From NCBI GenBank assembly GCA_049799955.1, contig JBARIW010000062.1, forward strand, positions 1-64,000: 64,000 nucleotides of DNA. Direction: 5' to 3'. The notes under the pieces are model-generated. The model was given only the letters and a program-made list of their open reading frames with translations, made no database searches and was not told where the DNA came from. The position numbers and the translations under genes are program-made. This document shows positions 9,711 to 18,335 of the stretch, in pieces (positions within the stretch are counted from its first letter, which is position 1; each line of letters starts with the position of its first letter). The stretch is from JBGTFE01 sp049799955. Lineage in GTDB: Bacteria > Acidobacteriota > Blastocatellia > Pyrinomonadales > Pyrinomonadaceae.

Positions 9711-10337
9711 ATGATGGATGAAAAATGGTTTCCTCGATTTGCCGAAATTCCCGGTATTCAATATGAACCGCCTAAAGGGTTGGATTTTAGCTATCTGCCT
9801 GGACGCGGCAAAGTCCCCGAAATCAGTTATTACAATTTCGATGGAAAGCGCCGCAAATCAGTAATGTGGAAGTCTGGAAATGGAACAACCAGCGCATCGC
9901 CGGCTCACGAATGGGAAACCGTGCCACGTCCAGACGAAACGGAGGCAGCAACTTTATTGCGCCAACTTTACGAGACTTTAGAGCTTCCCGGCAATCTCAG
10001 CGATTATCATTTTGCGCTGCAAAATACTCACGAAGGGTTAAATAAATACATTGGAAAGGAATCCTGGGTCCTTGCTGAAATTGAAAAGCTTTGCTGGTTA
10101 AATATCCGTTTGCTCGAAAAATACCCGGAAACTATTTCTTACGAAAACGACAATGGGGTTCATTATGCCGGAGTGCTGGCATTTAACAGACTCATAAGCT
10201 TATACGAAAATGAAGGATATTTACGCGACGCTCTGGAAGTCGCTAAAATTGCGGCGCGTTTTGATTATGGCAATGATGCTATCGATGAATTAGAAGAACG
10301 AATAAGACTGCTGGAAAGTGAAGACGAGTATGCCTGA
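9711..10337 (+). CDS. unknown protein between kinase triad and nuclease-helicase
   Basis: About 208 aa if started at the ATG at 9711; an upstream TTG at 9639 would add 24 residues but has poor ribosome-binding context. I do not recognise a family. The N-terminal half has aromatic/Pro-rich stretches (KWFPRFAEIPGIQYEPPKG); the C-terminal half is helical and ends in an acidic helix, TPR-like in character. Its last 8 bases overlap the start of the DUF559-helicase gene at 10330, so the two are probably co-translated and linked in function. It begins the less AT-rich part of the locus (about 9.7-15.4 kb), which differs from the AT-rich triad. Confidence 0.6.
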   Translation: MMDEKWFPRFAEIPGIQYEPPKGLDFSYLPGRGKVPEISYYNFDGKRRKSVMWKSGNGTTSASPAHEWETVPRPDETEAATLLRQLYETLELPGNLSDYHFALQNTHEGLNKYIGKESWVLAEIEKLCWLNIRLLEKYPETISYENDNGVHYAGVLAFNRLISLYENEGYLRDALEVAKIAARFDYGNDAIDELEERIRLLESEDEYA

Positions 10338-10650
10338 CCAACCAATTTACGAAGTTCTCTCTTCCGAATCTTTTCTGGAGTATGCTTTCCTGCGCTGGAT
10401 TCTTGCCTCGGCGGTTCATTCTGAAACGGTTAAATACTTAAAGGCGCAGGAAGAAGTCAGCATAAACGACCGCAGTTACCGTATCGATTACGCGATTTTC
10501 GGCGAAGAGATTAAAATTGCGGTCGAACTCGACGGCTTCGAGTTTCACGGTTCACGACAGGCTTTCAGCTACGACCGCCTGCGTCAGAATGATTTGCAGG
10601 CGGCGGGCTGGACAATTCTCAGATTCTCTTACGATTCGGTAAGAACTAAA
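10330..10650 (+). pseudogene. 5' part of a DUF559/Vsr-like nuclease-helicase gene, cut by an IS
   Basis: The N-terminal domain is a PD-(D/E)xK-like DUF559/Vsr-type endonuclease: RIDYAIFGEE, then VELDGFEFH, RQNDLQAAGW and ILRFSYDSVR. The frame runs into an IS200-like insertion near 10650 and stops inside it at 10680. On the other side, bases 11222-11248 read in frame as ETARCVAQLQ and lead straight into the helicase, which fits a DUF559 C-terminal helix after SVRT. The intact ancestor was therefore one nuclease-helicase polypeptide of roughly 690 aa. The ATG at 10330 overlaps the preceding gene. Confidence 0.75.
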
Positions 10651-11221
10651 CCACTCTGCACTGAAAGTGCAGAGATTTGAAGAGGACTGAAAGTCCTAAT
10701 CAAGAATAAACGTATCATTATCGTTGGTTGAGTCCTTGCGATGATGCTCGAGATATTCTTGCACCATTTCATCTGTGATATTGCCGGTTGACCACGCGCC
10801 GTAGCCGATTGCCCAAAAGTGTCGTCCCCAATACCGCTTTTACAGATGCGGAAACTCTAGCTGTAATATTCTTGATGAGCGTCCTTTCAGACGTTTTATC
10901 AGGTCTGACAGCGCCAAGCGCGGCGGATATTCGATGTGCATATGAACGTGGTCTTTTGAAACTACGCCTTTTAAGATTCGCACATCTTCGGCATCGCAGA
11001 TTTGCACAATCAAATCCCGACAGCGCACTTTTATCTCGCCTTCGAGAACGTGATAACGGTATTTGGTTGCCCAAACAATGTGTGCCGTCAGGCGAGTTGT
11101 CGTATGCGACGATTTTCGGTTTTCATTCATCTTCCGCTATGTCTTAGCATAGACTTGGCGGAAGAACAACTAAAGTCTTGCACTGAAAGTGCATAGCTTC
11201 AACTAGCGTGTTTAATATAGT
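10650..11221 (-). mobile_element. decayed IS200-like insertion sequence
   Basis: A compact element of about 570 bp with a single transposase gene and subterminal hairpins. The left side has CTCTGCACT-GAA-AGTGCAGAG (10654-10674) and AGGACT-GAA-AGTCCT (10683-10697); the right side has TGCACT-GAA-AGTGCA (11179-11193). All have the same GAA loop, as in IS200/IS605 elements that transpose as single strands and make no target duplication. Removing it rejoins the DUF559 frame to the helicase frame. Exact ends are uncertain by a few bases. Confidence 0.8.
10696..11130 (-). pseudogene. tnpA: IS200-type Y1 transposase TnpA, nonsense-mutated
   Basis: Y1/HUH single-strand transposase, 144 codons overall. 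HIVWATKYRYHVL lies near the start and the HUH motif is in KDHVHMHIEYPP. A TAA at 10840-10842 interrupts the frame after FPHL. Reading through it gives KRYWGRHFWAIGYGAWSTGN and then VQEYLEHH with the catalytic Tyr, ending at TAG 10696-10698. The downstream half keeps the family pattern in the same frame, so this is a single nonsense change (a Lys codon is likely) rather than a natural end. The product lacks the nucleophile Tyr and should be inactive. Confidence 0.85.
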
Positions 11222-11245
11222 GAAACTGCCCGCTGCGTCGCTCAA

Positions 11246-12985
11246 TTGCAGGCGGTTTTGATGCTGGATTCACGCTTGGCGAGTTTTATTGTTGAATCGC
11301 CAGTTATCGAAAAGCCGGAAATGAATCCCGACCCGCTGTATGCTTTAGCAAAATCGCCGTATCTGAAAAAAGCTATGAATGCCCCAAACAATGAATCATA
11401 TTTTGAAATGATTCAAACTAAAATTAATCTAAAAACCTTGCGCGATTGCCAGCGCGAGGCTCTTGCCGCGCTCGGAAATTATTACGGAAACGGCGGCAGT
11501 AAAGCCGCGTGCGTGATGTCTGTCGGTTCGGGAAAAACCGCACTCGGCGTAACAGCGGTATTAGCGTTTACGCGCCGTCGGGCATTAGTTATTACTCCCG
11601 GAAGCGTTATCCGCGGCACGTTCGGAAAAGCTTTCGACCATCAGGCTTTGGGAAATGTTCTTTACGGTCTTCCGAATGGACCGCTGATTCCCGGGGCAAA
11701 GCCGCCGCAAGTTTTAATGCTCGACCGCGAAGATGGAGCAATCCGCCAGATAACCAGGGGAAATCTTCTTGCCGCCGATATTATCATTACCAACTTTCAC
11801 TCGCTGGGTACGGGAGAAGACCCGGATGATATTTTAGCCAAGCTTTCAGCGCAGGACATCGATATGATTATTATCGATGAAGCTCACATCGCCGCTTCTG
11901 AATCCTATCAAAGAACCTTTCAACATTTTCCGACTGCTCGAACGCTTTTGATGTCGGCGTGTTTTCAGCGACTTGACGGTAAACCGATAGACGCGGACGT
12001 GGTTTATCGCTATCGGCTGATTGACTCGATTGCCGACGGGCATGCCAAGAATTTGCGCGTCCGCCGGTTTGAACCTAATGCTGAAGAAACTACTTATGAA
12101 ATGATTTGGACGGACGGCAGCCGCGAAGAAATAATCGGGCGACAAACACTTTTGGAGATGTTGAAAGATGAAAAGAAGCTGTCTCGTGTAGTCGCAAAAT
12201 CCGACGCGTCCATCCGGCAGGTAATGCGAGAAGTGCGAAATGCGCTCGACCTGCAAACCGAACTGCTTTACCCGGTTAAACCGCGAGTTCTTTTTGCCGC
12301 GATGGGGGAGCGGCATGCTGAACAAATTTCCCGAATAGCTGAAGACTATGGGATTCCCTGCTCACATTTACACTATTCTATGACCGAAGGACGAATCCGC
12401 TCAATCCGTGCAAGATATGAAAATGATTCCGGCGACCTGCAAGGCATAGTTCAGTTAAAAATGCTTGGTCAGGGGTATGATTTTCCGCCAATAACGGTTG
12501 TTGTGCCGATGCGTCCTTACGGTAGCTTCAGCGAATTTTACCAGTTCATCGGGCGCGGTATCAGGGTTCTCCAACATCCGGCTTTAATAGGCAGAGTTAA
12601 ACCAGAGCATCAATTTCTGGATATTATTTATCACGACGAAATGGGACTCAACGACCATATCGAAACAATTTACCGGGAAAATGATATGGACCCGCATACG
12701 GCACATGACATTCCTGCCGACTGGCAAGATACGTCTGGTGAAAAAGGCGAGGAGATTCCCGGAACTCGCGGCATAGATACTGCCGGGCGACCGGAAGCTT
12801 TCGTATTATTTGAGCGCGGCGACATCGAAAAAAGAATCGTCCATGACGAAGTTCGGGTCGAACAGCGAAAACAGGAACGAGAAATGGAAGCTCTTGCCGG
12901 ACGTTACTCGGCGTATGCTCAAACTACGGAGAACCCAATTCCCTTTGAACAATTCGTGCAAATTGCCAAGCAATTCAGCGAATAA
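11246..12985 (+). CDS. SF2 DEAH-box helicase, 3' part of the split nuclease-helicase
   Basis: The 579-aa frame opens at a TTG (11246); ATGs at 11261 and 11321 are alternative restarts after the IS. Walker A GSGKT at 94-98, DEAH at 211-214, motif III as MSACF (SAT is usual), and motif VI YQFIGRGIR show a complete SF2 core. The first 14 residues are leftover DUF559 C-terminus. Architecture and motifs (RxxQ, ITPGSVIRG, MLGQGYDFP) resemble the helicase at 121-1965. The helicase could still be made if a promoter or restart exists, but it is separated from its nuclease. Its stop is 10 bp before the next gene, so it sits in an operon. Confidence 0.8.
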   Translation: MQAVLMLDSRLASFIVESPVIEKPEMNPDPLYALAKSPYLKKAMNAPNNESYFEMIQTKINLKTLRDCQREALAALGNYYGNGGSKAACVMSVGSGKTALGVTAVLAFTRRRALVITPGSVIRGTFGKAFDHQALGNVLYGLPNGPLIPGAKPPQVLMLDREDGAIRQITRGNLLAADIIITNFHSLGTGEDPDDILAKLSAQDIDMIIIDEAHIAASESYQRTFQHFPTARTLLMSACFQRLDGKPIDADVVYRYRLIDSIADGHAKNLRVRRFEPNAEETTYEMIWTDGSREEIIGRQTLLEMLKDEKKLSRVVAKSDASIRQVMREVRNALDLQTELLYPVKPRVLFAAMGERHAEQISRIAEDYGIPCSHLHYSMTEGRIRSIRARYENDSGDLQGIVQLKMLGQGYDFPPITVVVPMRPYGSFSEFYQFIGRGIRVLQHPALIGRVKPEHQFLDIIYHDEMGLNDHIETIYRENDMDPHTAHDIPADWQDTSGEKGEEIPGTRGIDTAGRPEAFVLFERGDIEKRIVHDEVRVEQRKQEREMEALAGRYSAYAQTTENPIPFEQFVQIAKQFSE

Positions 12986-12995
12986 AAAACCAATT

Positions 12996-15395
12996 ATGAC
13001 TTCATATGGACAACAGTTTTTAGCCTGTGAAACCACTGCGAAAGCATACGAACTTGAGAATATTCAAGGGCGCGGCGGAAAGTTTGCAGCCCTTGATGCT
13101 CTGATTTCCGAGCTTACGATTCGCAGCCTGAGCGGTGAACGAATTGTATCGATGTCTGTGGACGAAAGGTACGGCGGTTCAGTCCAGATTCATAATTTAA
13201 CTTCTTCACAAACTCAGCTTATTAAGGAAAATTATGATTTTGCACGTCAAAGAGAGCGTGGAAGCTGGTCATTGCCGGAAAGAGAGCATATTGACGTCGG
13301 CTGGCTGAACCTAACTCACAGCTTTGCCGATTCCGCATATTTTCCGCTCAGTGCCGCTGATAGCGAGATTTGCCGTGTAAAACTTGAAACGTCTCCCGAA
13401 GCAGTCTTCCTGTGGTCGGTTTTATCTCCGCTTTTAGAAAAGCTTACTTATCCGATTAAGCTGAGAAGCGCGCTAGCCGGAGCCCATGATTTTGAAGAGC
13501 TGAAATTTATCTGGGATGAACTCGATGAATTTTATGCGGCACTCGGAATACAGGATATGGAAGAATTAAATGTGTTTCGTTTCCGAGGCGGCTGGTCGAA
13601 GCTGGCGAATCGCGCCGCCCAGCTTGAGGCAAAAAAGAAACTTCTGGCAGGCTTATCAACAAAAATAAATGCTTCCATAGGAACTTTTTACAGGCTTTAC
13701 GCTCAACGCTCTTTAATTGGGCAATATTACAAAAAGGCGAAAGCTGACGGAATAGTTAAGCGCAAGCAGGTCATCACGAAGGCTTTTCAACCCTTATTGA
13801 CCGGATTTTTCGGCGGGGATTGGCTTGCACTGGTCGAATATTTGGGCGAGCGCCCGCACCCAGACGAGCAAATTGTAACCGCACTGCCGAAACCGCAGAT
13901 ATATGCGGGCGGGGCGACACGAGCGAAGGAAATTGCCGAACAGCAGGGTGTTTCAACCGAAGAGGTGGAGAAAATTGCTGCCGCATTATGGCAAAAACCA
14001 AGCGGTGCTTCACCAATCGAAGAAAGAACCGCCTGTCTTAAAAAATACTGGCAGGAGTTTGATAAGCTGCACGCTCGCCAAAAACCGGGGATGAAATCTC
14101 TCTGGGGGCTGGTTGAAGAAGTCGGAAGAATAGATTTTGATACACCTAGAGCTGACATTTTTCATCCGGGATTATATAGCGAACTCCTACCGGATGATTT
14201 AATCCAGAAAATTGAAAAGCTCTGGGGAACCACAATGCTCAATAAATATCCCGAGCGCATTGTGTCCGAGCCGTTTCCGCACGCTGTAATGGCGGAGGTG
14301 CTCGGTCCGGCGCTTTTCTTCTGGCAGAACTGTGCTCTTACCGCCTGGTTTTTGTGTGAAGGACCCTATTCCCGAACCGACATGCCGGGGCTGGCGCATC
14401 ACCAGAGGCGTTATTTAGCGGAATTGGAAGACATGGAGACGCCTATACCCTCTTCAATGTTTAACGAGCTTATAGAGGCTGAAAACCGTCTTCGACCTGA
14501 AGAGAGAATAGAAACAGAGAAATCCCGTAACACTTTGGATTTCGGAATCACGATTACAATGAGTGTGACCAGTGGAGGGCGGCGCGCAGGATTTGAAAAC
14601 TTACGCGACATTATTACTCGTTATCGCAGAATCTGGACGGAAAAGCATTTTGAGCAGTATCTGAAAACCCGTTGGGAATCAGAGATAACACCGGCGGCAA
14701 ATACATTCTTTCTAAAAATGAGTGAAAAGGGCGGAAAACCGCCGACTGTGAAACAATTTGCCTCGACCGCCGCTCTGCCGACCAAGCACTGGTTCGGCGG
14801 CGACATCAGTCTTTTATATACTTCAATCGGCGAGAAAATTCCGTTCCAACCGGAGGAGAGGAAGCAATTGATGCCGAAGGATAAAATTGGATTCGTTAAA
14901 AAGGTCGCCAAATTACTTCCGACAAAAGCATTCATTTACTACGACGGAAAACCGGCAGAAAATGGAACTCAGCAATACTATGTTCAGGAGCTGGCTGAGA
15001 AAGCGCTGAATTTTATGCAAATCAGAGAAGCTACCGGTAGCAATCCGACTCTTAAAGAGTTTTCGTCCAAGTTCAAATACCGGAGCGTAGTTCTACACGA
15101 GGATGAAAATCAAGCCTGGGCGATTTATGAGAAAGCAATAGAGAAAGCATTACAATCAAGCGATGTTCAGCTAAAAACCGTGCCGGCTACTGCAATCAAT
15201 AATGAAGCACCGCCGACCGTTATAGAGCAACCTAAAGAATTACCCAAATCTATTGAAACTGAAAAGCCGCCTTCGATAAATTCACCTAGCAAACAGACTC
15301 TTGCAACTGCATCCTTTATGCGGGCGGAACATAAAAAGGAACAACCACCAGCTCACCGCTCGTGGCTGGACCGTTTATTGGGACGTAATAAATGA
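12996..15395 (+). CDS. large unknown protein of the helicase-SIR2 locus
   Basis: 799 aa from the ATG at 12996, 10 bp after the helicase stop; the open frame extends upstream but that part overlaps the helicase gene in another frame and is not needed. No family recognised. It is soluble, rich in charged helices, with a Pro-rich linker near the end (about residues 720-775) and a basic tail RSWLDRLLGRNK. No ATPase, nuclease or membrane motif was found by eye. Being embedded between a nuclease-helicase and a SIR2 protein argues that it is a structural or sensor component of the same system; this is inference. Confidence 0.7.
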   Translation: MTSYGQQFLACETTAKAYELENIQGRGGKFAALDALISELTIRSLSGERIVSMSVDERYGGSVQIHNLTSSQTQLIKENYDFARQRERGSWSLPEREHIDVGWLNLTHSFADSAYFPLSAADSEICRVKLETSPEAVFLWSVLSPLLEKLTYPIKLRSALAGAHDFEELKFIWDELDEFYAALGIQDMEELNVFRFRGGWSKLANRAAQLEAKKKLLAGLSTKINASIGTFYRLYAQRSLIGQYYKKAKADGIVKRKQVITKAFQPLLTGFFGGDWLALVEYLGERPHPDEQIVTALPKPQIYAGGATRAKEIAEQQGVSTEEVEKIAAALWQKPSGASPIEERTACLKKYWQEFDKLHARQKPGMKSLWGLVEEVGRIDFDTPRADIFHPGLYSELLPDDLIQKIEKLWGTTMLNKYPERIVSEPFPHAVMAEVLGPALFFWQNCALTAWFLCEGPYSRTDMPGLAHHQRRYLAELEDMETPIPSSMFNELIEAENRLRPEERIETEKSRNTLDFGITITMSVTSGGRRAGFENLRDIITRYRRIWTEKHFEQYLKTRWESEITPAANTFFLKMSEKGGKPPTVKQFASTAALPTKHWFGGDISLLYTSIGEKIPFQPEERKQLMPKDKIGFVKKVAKLLPTKAFIYYDGKPAENGTQQYYVQELAEKALNFMQIREATGSNPTLKEFSSKFKYRSVVLHEDENQAWAIYEKAIEKALQSSDVQLKTVPATAINNEAPPTVIEQPKELPKSIETEKPPSINSPSKQTLATASFMRAEHKKEQPPAHRSWLDRLLGRNK

Positions 15396-15430
15396 TTTAA
15401 ATACAGCTCAATTCTGCGAGCACAACACCA

Positions 15431-17206
15431 GTGGAAATACTTGAACTAAAAGATGCCAAAGATAAGATTGAGTTTTTACGAAATTCTTCTCCAGTTGTCT
15501 TTGTCGGTTCCGGCGTATCTATCTGGAAGCCGACGGGATTAGCCAATGGAATCAGCGTAACGGATTCTTTACGTTCTATTATTTTTGAAGATTTCGACCA
15601 ATCGGATGAAGAAAAATATTTACTTGAATCATTAACAAAGTGGTTTCCTTTCGAGCATTTGTTCGAGCTTGCCCCGAATAAACAAAAAGCTAACGATTTA
15701 TTGACTGAACTTTATGATTGCTCAATTTCCAATCCTGTTCATAAAACCGTTTCAAAAGCCTTTTCCAACGGAAAAATTTCTCACATCATCACGACGAACT
15801 ACGACAAGTGTTTTGAAGACGCTTTAAAGGCATTTCCATCTTTGAAATTCAGAACAATCATTAACGAAGAACAATCACTGGAAGCTCTTTCGGATACAGC
15901 ATCAAAATTTTATTTCAAGATTCATGGAACGGCGGAAAAGACCAACAAAAATTTAACTTTTACATTAAGAGACGAAGGATTATTACCTAAAGGAAAAAGA
16001 GGTTTATTAAAACAATTGCTAGCGAATAGAGTTTGTCTTTTTATCGGATATTCCGGCTTTGATTTTGATATATGTCCTTTGATAGCCAGAATTCCGAATG
16101 TCCGAATTATCTGGACAGACATTCACGGTAAACCTCAAAGCACAAATGCAAACGCGCTACTGCGTCAGACAAACGGAACTTATATAAAAGCAAATATGCT
16201 TGAGTTTCTTCCCGCATGGCTGAAATTCGACATAGGAATAAATCCAAATGAGAGACCGGTTCTCAGAAATATTACTCCTGAAGAAATCAAAGGAATTTTT
16301 TCGGAAGAGGAAATCAGTCTCTGGAGAATGGCAATCTTAAATGCCGTCGGACTGCCGAAATTGGCTAAACGAGCAACATCAGATGCAAAAGGAAAAGTAA
16401 GCGAAAAAGAGCGCTTATGGCACGAAGCCCGCGCTTTATTTAACGAAGGAAAATATCTGACGGCAGCGGAAATGCTCGGTTTCATTAGTATGGAATATTC
16501 TAAAGACGGAAATTTCAAACTCGCGGCGGATACTTGGCTAGATACTTCCGATTCGTATCGCGCCGGCGGCTATTTTATAAGGGCGTGGCAAAGCCTGTTG
16601 AAAAGCCGCATAGCCTCGCGGAAATATGATAAAGCGAAATACTTTCTTAAAAAATGCATGCTGATTTTAAATATTTCGGACGGATTAAAATCCATCAAAC
16701 CTTTGCATATTCTTATAAAAATCTGGCTGAAAAGAAATCTGAAACTCTGCGCAGAATTTTCGCTTGAGCAAGGAAGCCTGCTCGACTTTCAACAAGCGGG
16801 ATTAATAGCGAGCCGGTCGAATATTTCTTTGAAAGAATTAGAAAAAGGCGATTATTTTGCTCCGCCAGAACCAAAAGAAGGTTATCGACATATCGGTTAT
16901 TATCTGGCGGAGGTTATGACGTTTTTTGATGAATATAGTAATGCTGATTTCGATGCTTTATCTGAAGAGCAAAAGAAAGAAATTCTCCAAAAATTTAAGG
17001 AGCATATTAAAAATTGCGAACTAACTGAACAATTTCCTAATTTATGGAAATTACTGGCGGTTTATAAAAACTTCCTTGAAAAAACAGGATTGGAAGTATT
17101 TCGTGATAACGACAAGCTTAATACTTATTTTCAATCCTGCGAATATTCAAATTTAATGAAAACTCAACAAGCTAAAAAATTTGGAATAGCTGGTAAATCA
17201 TCTTAA
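15431..17206 (+). CDS. SIR2-domain protein with helical C-terminus
   Basis: 591 aa from a GTG start. Residues 20-240 are a SIR2-like domain: VVFVGSGVS 22-30, IITTNYDKC 119-127, catalytic-type FKIHGT with His165, and FIGYSGFDFD 204-213. Residues 310-590 are helical and repeat-like (TPR-type, for example AADTWLDTSDSYRAGGYFIRA), a plausible sensing or oligomerisation region. SIR2 proteins of this layout act as NADase effectors in several anti-phage systems. It ends the plus-strand run that began with the kinase triad, 35 bp after the 799-aa gene. Confidence 0.82.
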   Translation: MEILELKDAKDKIEFLRNSSPVVFVGSGVSIWKPTGLANGISVTDSLRSIIFEDFDQSDEEKYLLESLTKWFPFEHLFELAPNKQKANDLLTELYDCSISNPVHKTVSKAFSNGKISHIITTNYDKCFEDALKAFPSLKFRTIINEEQSLEALSDTASKFYFKIHGTAEKTNKNLTFTLRDEGLLPKGKRGLLKQLLANRVCLFIGYSGFDFDICPLIARIPNVRIIWTDIHGKPQSTNANALLRQTNGTYIKANMLEFLPAWLKFDIGINPNERPVLRNITPEEIKGIFSEEEISLWRMAILNAVGLPKLAKRATSDAKGKVSEKERLWHEARALFNEGKYLTAAEMLGFISMEYSKDGNFKLAADTWLDTSDSYRAGGYFIRAWQSLLKSRIASRKYDKAKYFLKKCMLILNISDGLKSIKPLHILIKIWLKRNLKLCAEFSLEQGSLLDFQQAGLIASRSNISLKELEKGDYFAPPEPKEGYRHIGYYLAEVMTFFDEYSNADFDALSEEQKKEILQKFKEHIKNCELTEQFPNLWKLLAVYKNFLEKTGLEVFRDNDKLNTYFQSCEYSNLMKTQQAKKFGIAGKSS

Positions 17207-17219
17207 TTATACTTGAGCT

Positions 17220-17528
17220 TTAGCTTTGCTTTTTCTTACGAATTCCTTCACTCTTTGTTTTACAGGGAATCACATTTGGCAAATCTAAATCATCTTTGAC
17301 CAGAACTTCCAACCAGACATTTGCAACATCTGCATAAGCACATAATACATACCAAGGGGGTTCTAGAATTCCACGCTCATATTTTGAGATGCGCTCCTGC
17401 TCTAGCTCATTTTCAAGACCGAGTTTCCTTATCATCTCATTCTGAGACAGCCCCCCATCCAGTTTGCTTCTAATTGTTATTAACTTTTCCGGCAATCTTT
17501 CCGGTCTTGGTCTTTTTGCACTACCCAT
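17220..17528 (-). CDS. XRE-family helix-turn-helix regulator
   Basis: About 102 aa from the ATG at 17528, which has a strong GGAGG Shine-Dalgarno 8 bases upstream; a longer frame to 17588 would run into the inverted repeat and is unlikely. An HTH_3-type domain is visible: LITIRSKLDGGLSQNEMIRK, then ERISKYERG and PPWYVLCAYADV. It is convergent with the SIR2 gene (13 bp apart). A 21-bp perfect inverted repeat lies 49 bp upstream of its start and is a candidate operator, suggesting autoregulation or control of the neighbouring genes. Confidence 0.8.
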   Translation of the reverse strand: MGSAKRPRPERLPEKLITIRSKLDGGLSQNEMIRKLGLENELEQERISKYERGILEPPWYVLCAYADVANVWLEVLVKDDLDLPNVIPCKTKSEGIRKKKQS

Positions 17529-17576
17529 CAAGCCCCTCCGATTGATGAATAGCGCCAATTGACTCAGATAATTTGC

Positions 17577-17624
17577 AACTAAAGACAAATGTCCTTATAT
17601 TAGTAAGGACATTTGTCTTTAGTT
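17577..17624. repeat. 21-bp perfect inverted repeat upstream of XRE gene
   Basis: Arms 17577-17597 and 17604-17624 are exact reverse complements, separated by a 6-base spacer TATTAG. The inner part reads AAATGTCC...GGACATTT. It lies just upstream of the XRE gene start and ahead of the plus-strand gene at 17811, fitting an operator dyad. It has no T-tract on either side, so it is not a usual terminator. Confidence 0.8.
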
Positions 17625-17810
17625 CGATTTTAGAATTTGATGCCGCCGGAGATAGTTTATTAGCTTTTTGGGCGGCGTAACACATCAGATGTTTGCCACC
17701 GTGTTACGTATCATCTTCCTGCTAAAACAAAAGTTAAACAATAATTTACCAGAAATTCGCTTTCGCCGTCATTACAGACGATATTTTTGCTTTACCTAAA
17801 GGAGAAAACA

Positions 17811-18296
17811 ATGAAAAAGATACGATTTTCGCCGATTTGTTCAATAATTGTCTTTTTGTCTGCAATAATATTTTCAATTCAAACTGTTAACGCACAAGCA
17901 GCAAGTAAAGATTGGATTGGCAGCTTTGAGTTCTTTGATGGTCAAAAAGGCGGTCCGCCTAATCGACCAAGCGATTTTATTACTTACACTTTGGTGATTT
18001 CTCAAAAAGGCGATGCTCTTACAGCCCGATTTACTGCTGACGGAACTCAAACATTCGATGAATACGAATGCCGTATTGAATCCTCTGGCAATTCAATAAA
18101 GATATATTTTCTTGAAAATTTAAAGGATATTGAAGATGATGAAATCCAGAATTTCAAGAAAGGTCAACTGCTCTTTACGCTAACAAAAACAAAAATTGGC
18201 AAGAAAATAAAATATCTTTTCAAAGCTGGCGACTATCAGATTGACCTTCTCTCTGCAAGAGCCGGGACACCTATCTATTTTAAGAAAATCAAGTGA
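17811..18296 (+). CDS. exported unknown protein
   Basis: 161 aa from the ATG at 17811, preceded by AAAGGAG at ideal distance; the frame opens 24 bases earlier without a site. The N-terminus is a signal peptide (MKKIRFSPICSIIVFLSAII, cleavage near VNAQA). The mature part is about 135 aa and beta-rich (WIGSFEFFDG, YTLVISQKGDALTARFTADG). No family is assigned. The 180 bp upstream contain gccgcc/ggcggc and an 8-bp cgtaacac/gtgttacg dyad (17676-17683 with 17701-17708). The gene belongs to the AT-rich island. Confidence 0.65.
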   Translation: MKKIRFSPICSIIVFLSAIIFSIQTVNAQAASKDWIGSFEFFDGQKGGPPNRPSDFITYTLVISQKGDALTARFTADGTQTFDEYECRIESSGNSIKIYFLENLKDIEDDEIQNFKKGQLLFTLTKTKIGKKIKYLFKAGDYQIDLLSARAGTPIYFKKIK

Positions 18297-18335
18297 GCTG
18301 TTTGTAAATTGCTTTCCTTGAATAGGCATTAAGCT

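Noticed and set aside
10769..11196. Plus-strand genes opposite the IS transposase
   Set aside because: They are mirror frames of tnpA and its flanks; they show no family pattern and lack start signals.
17577..17624. Terminator between the SIR2 gene and 17811
   Set aside because: It lies upstream of both neighbouring starts and has no T-tract, so an operator is more likely.
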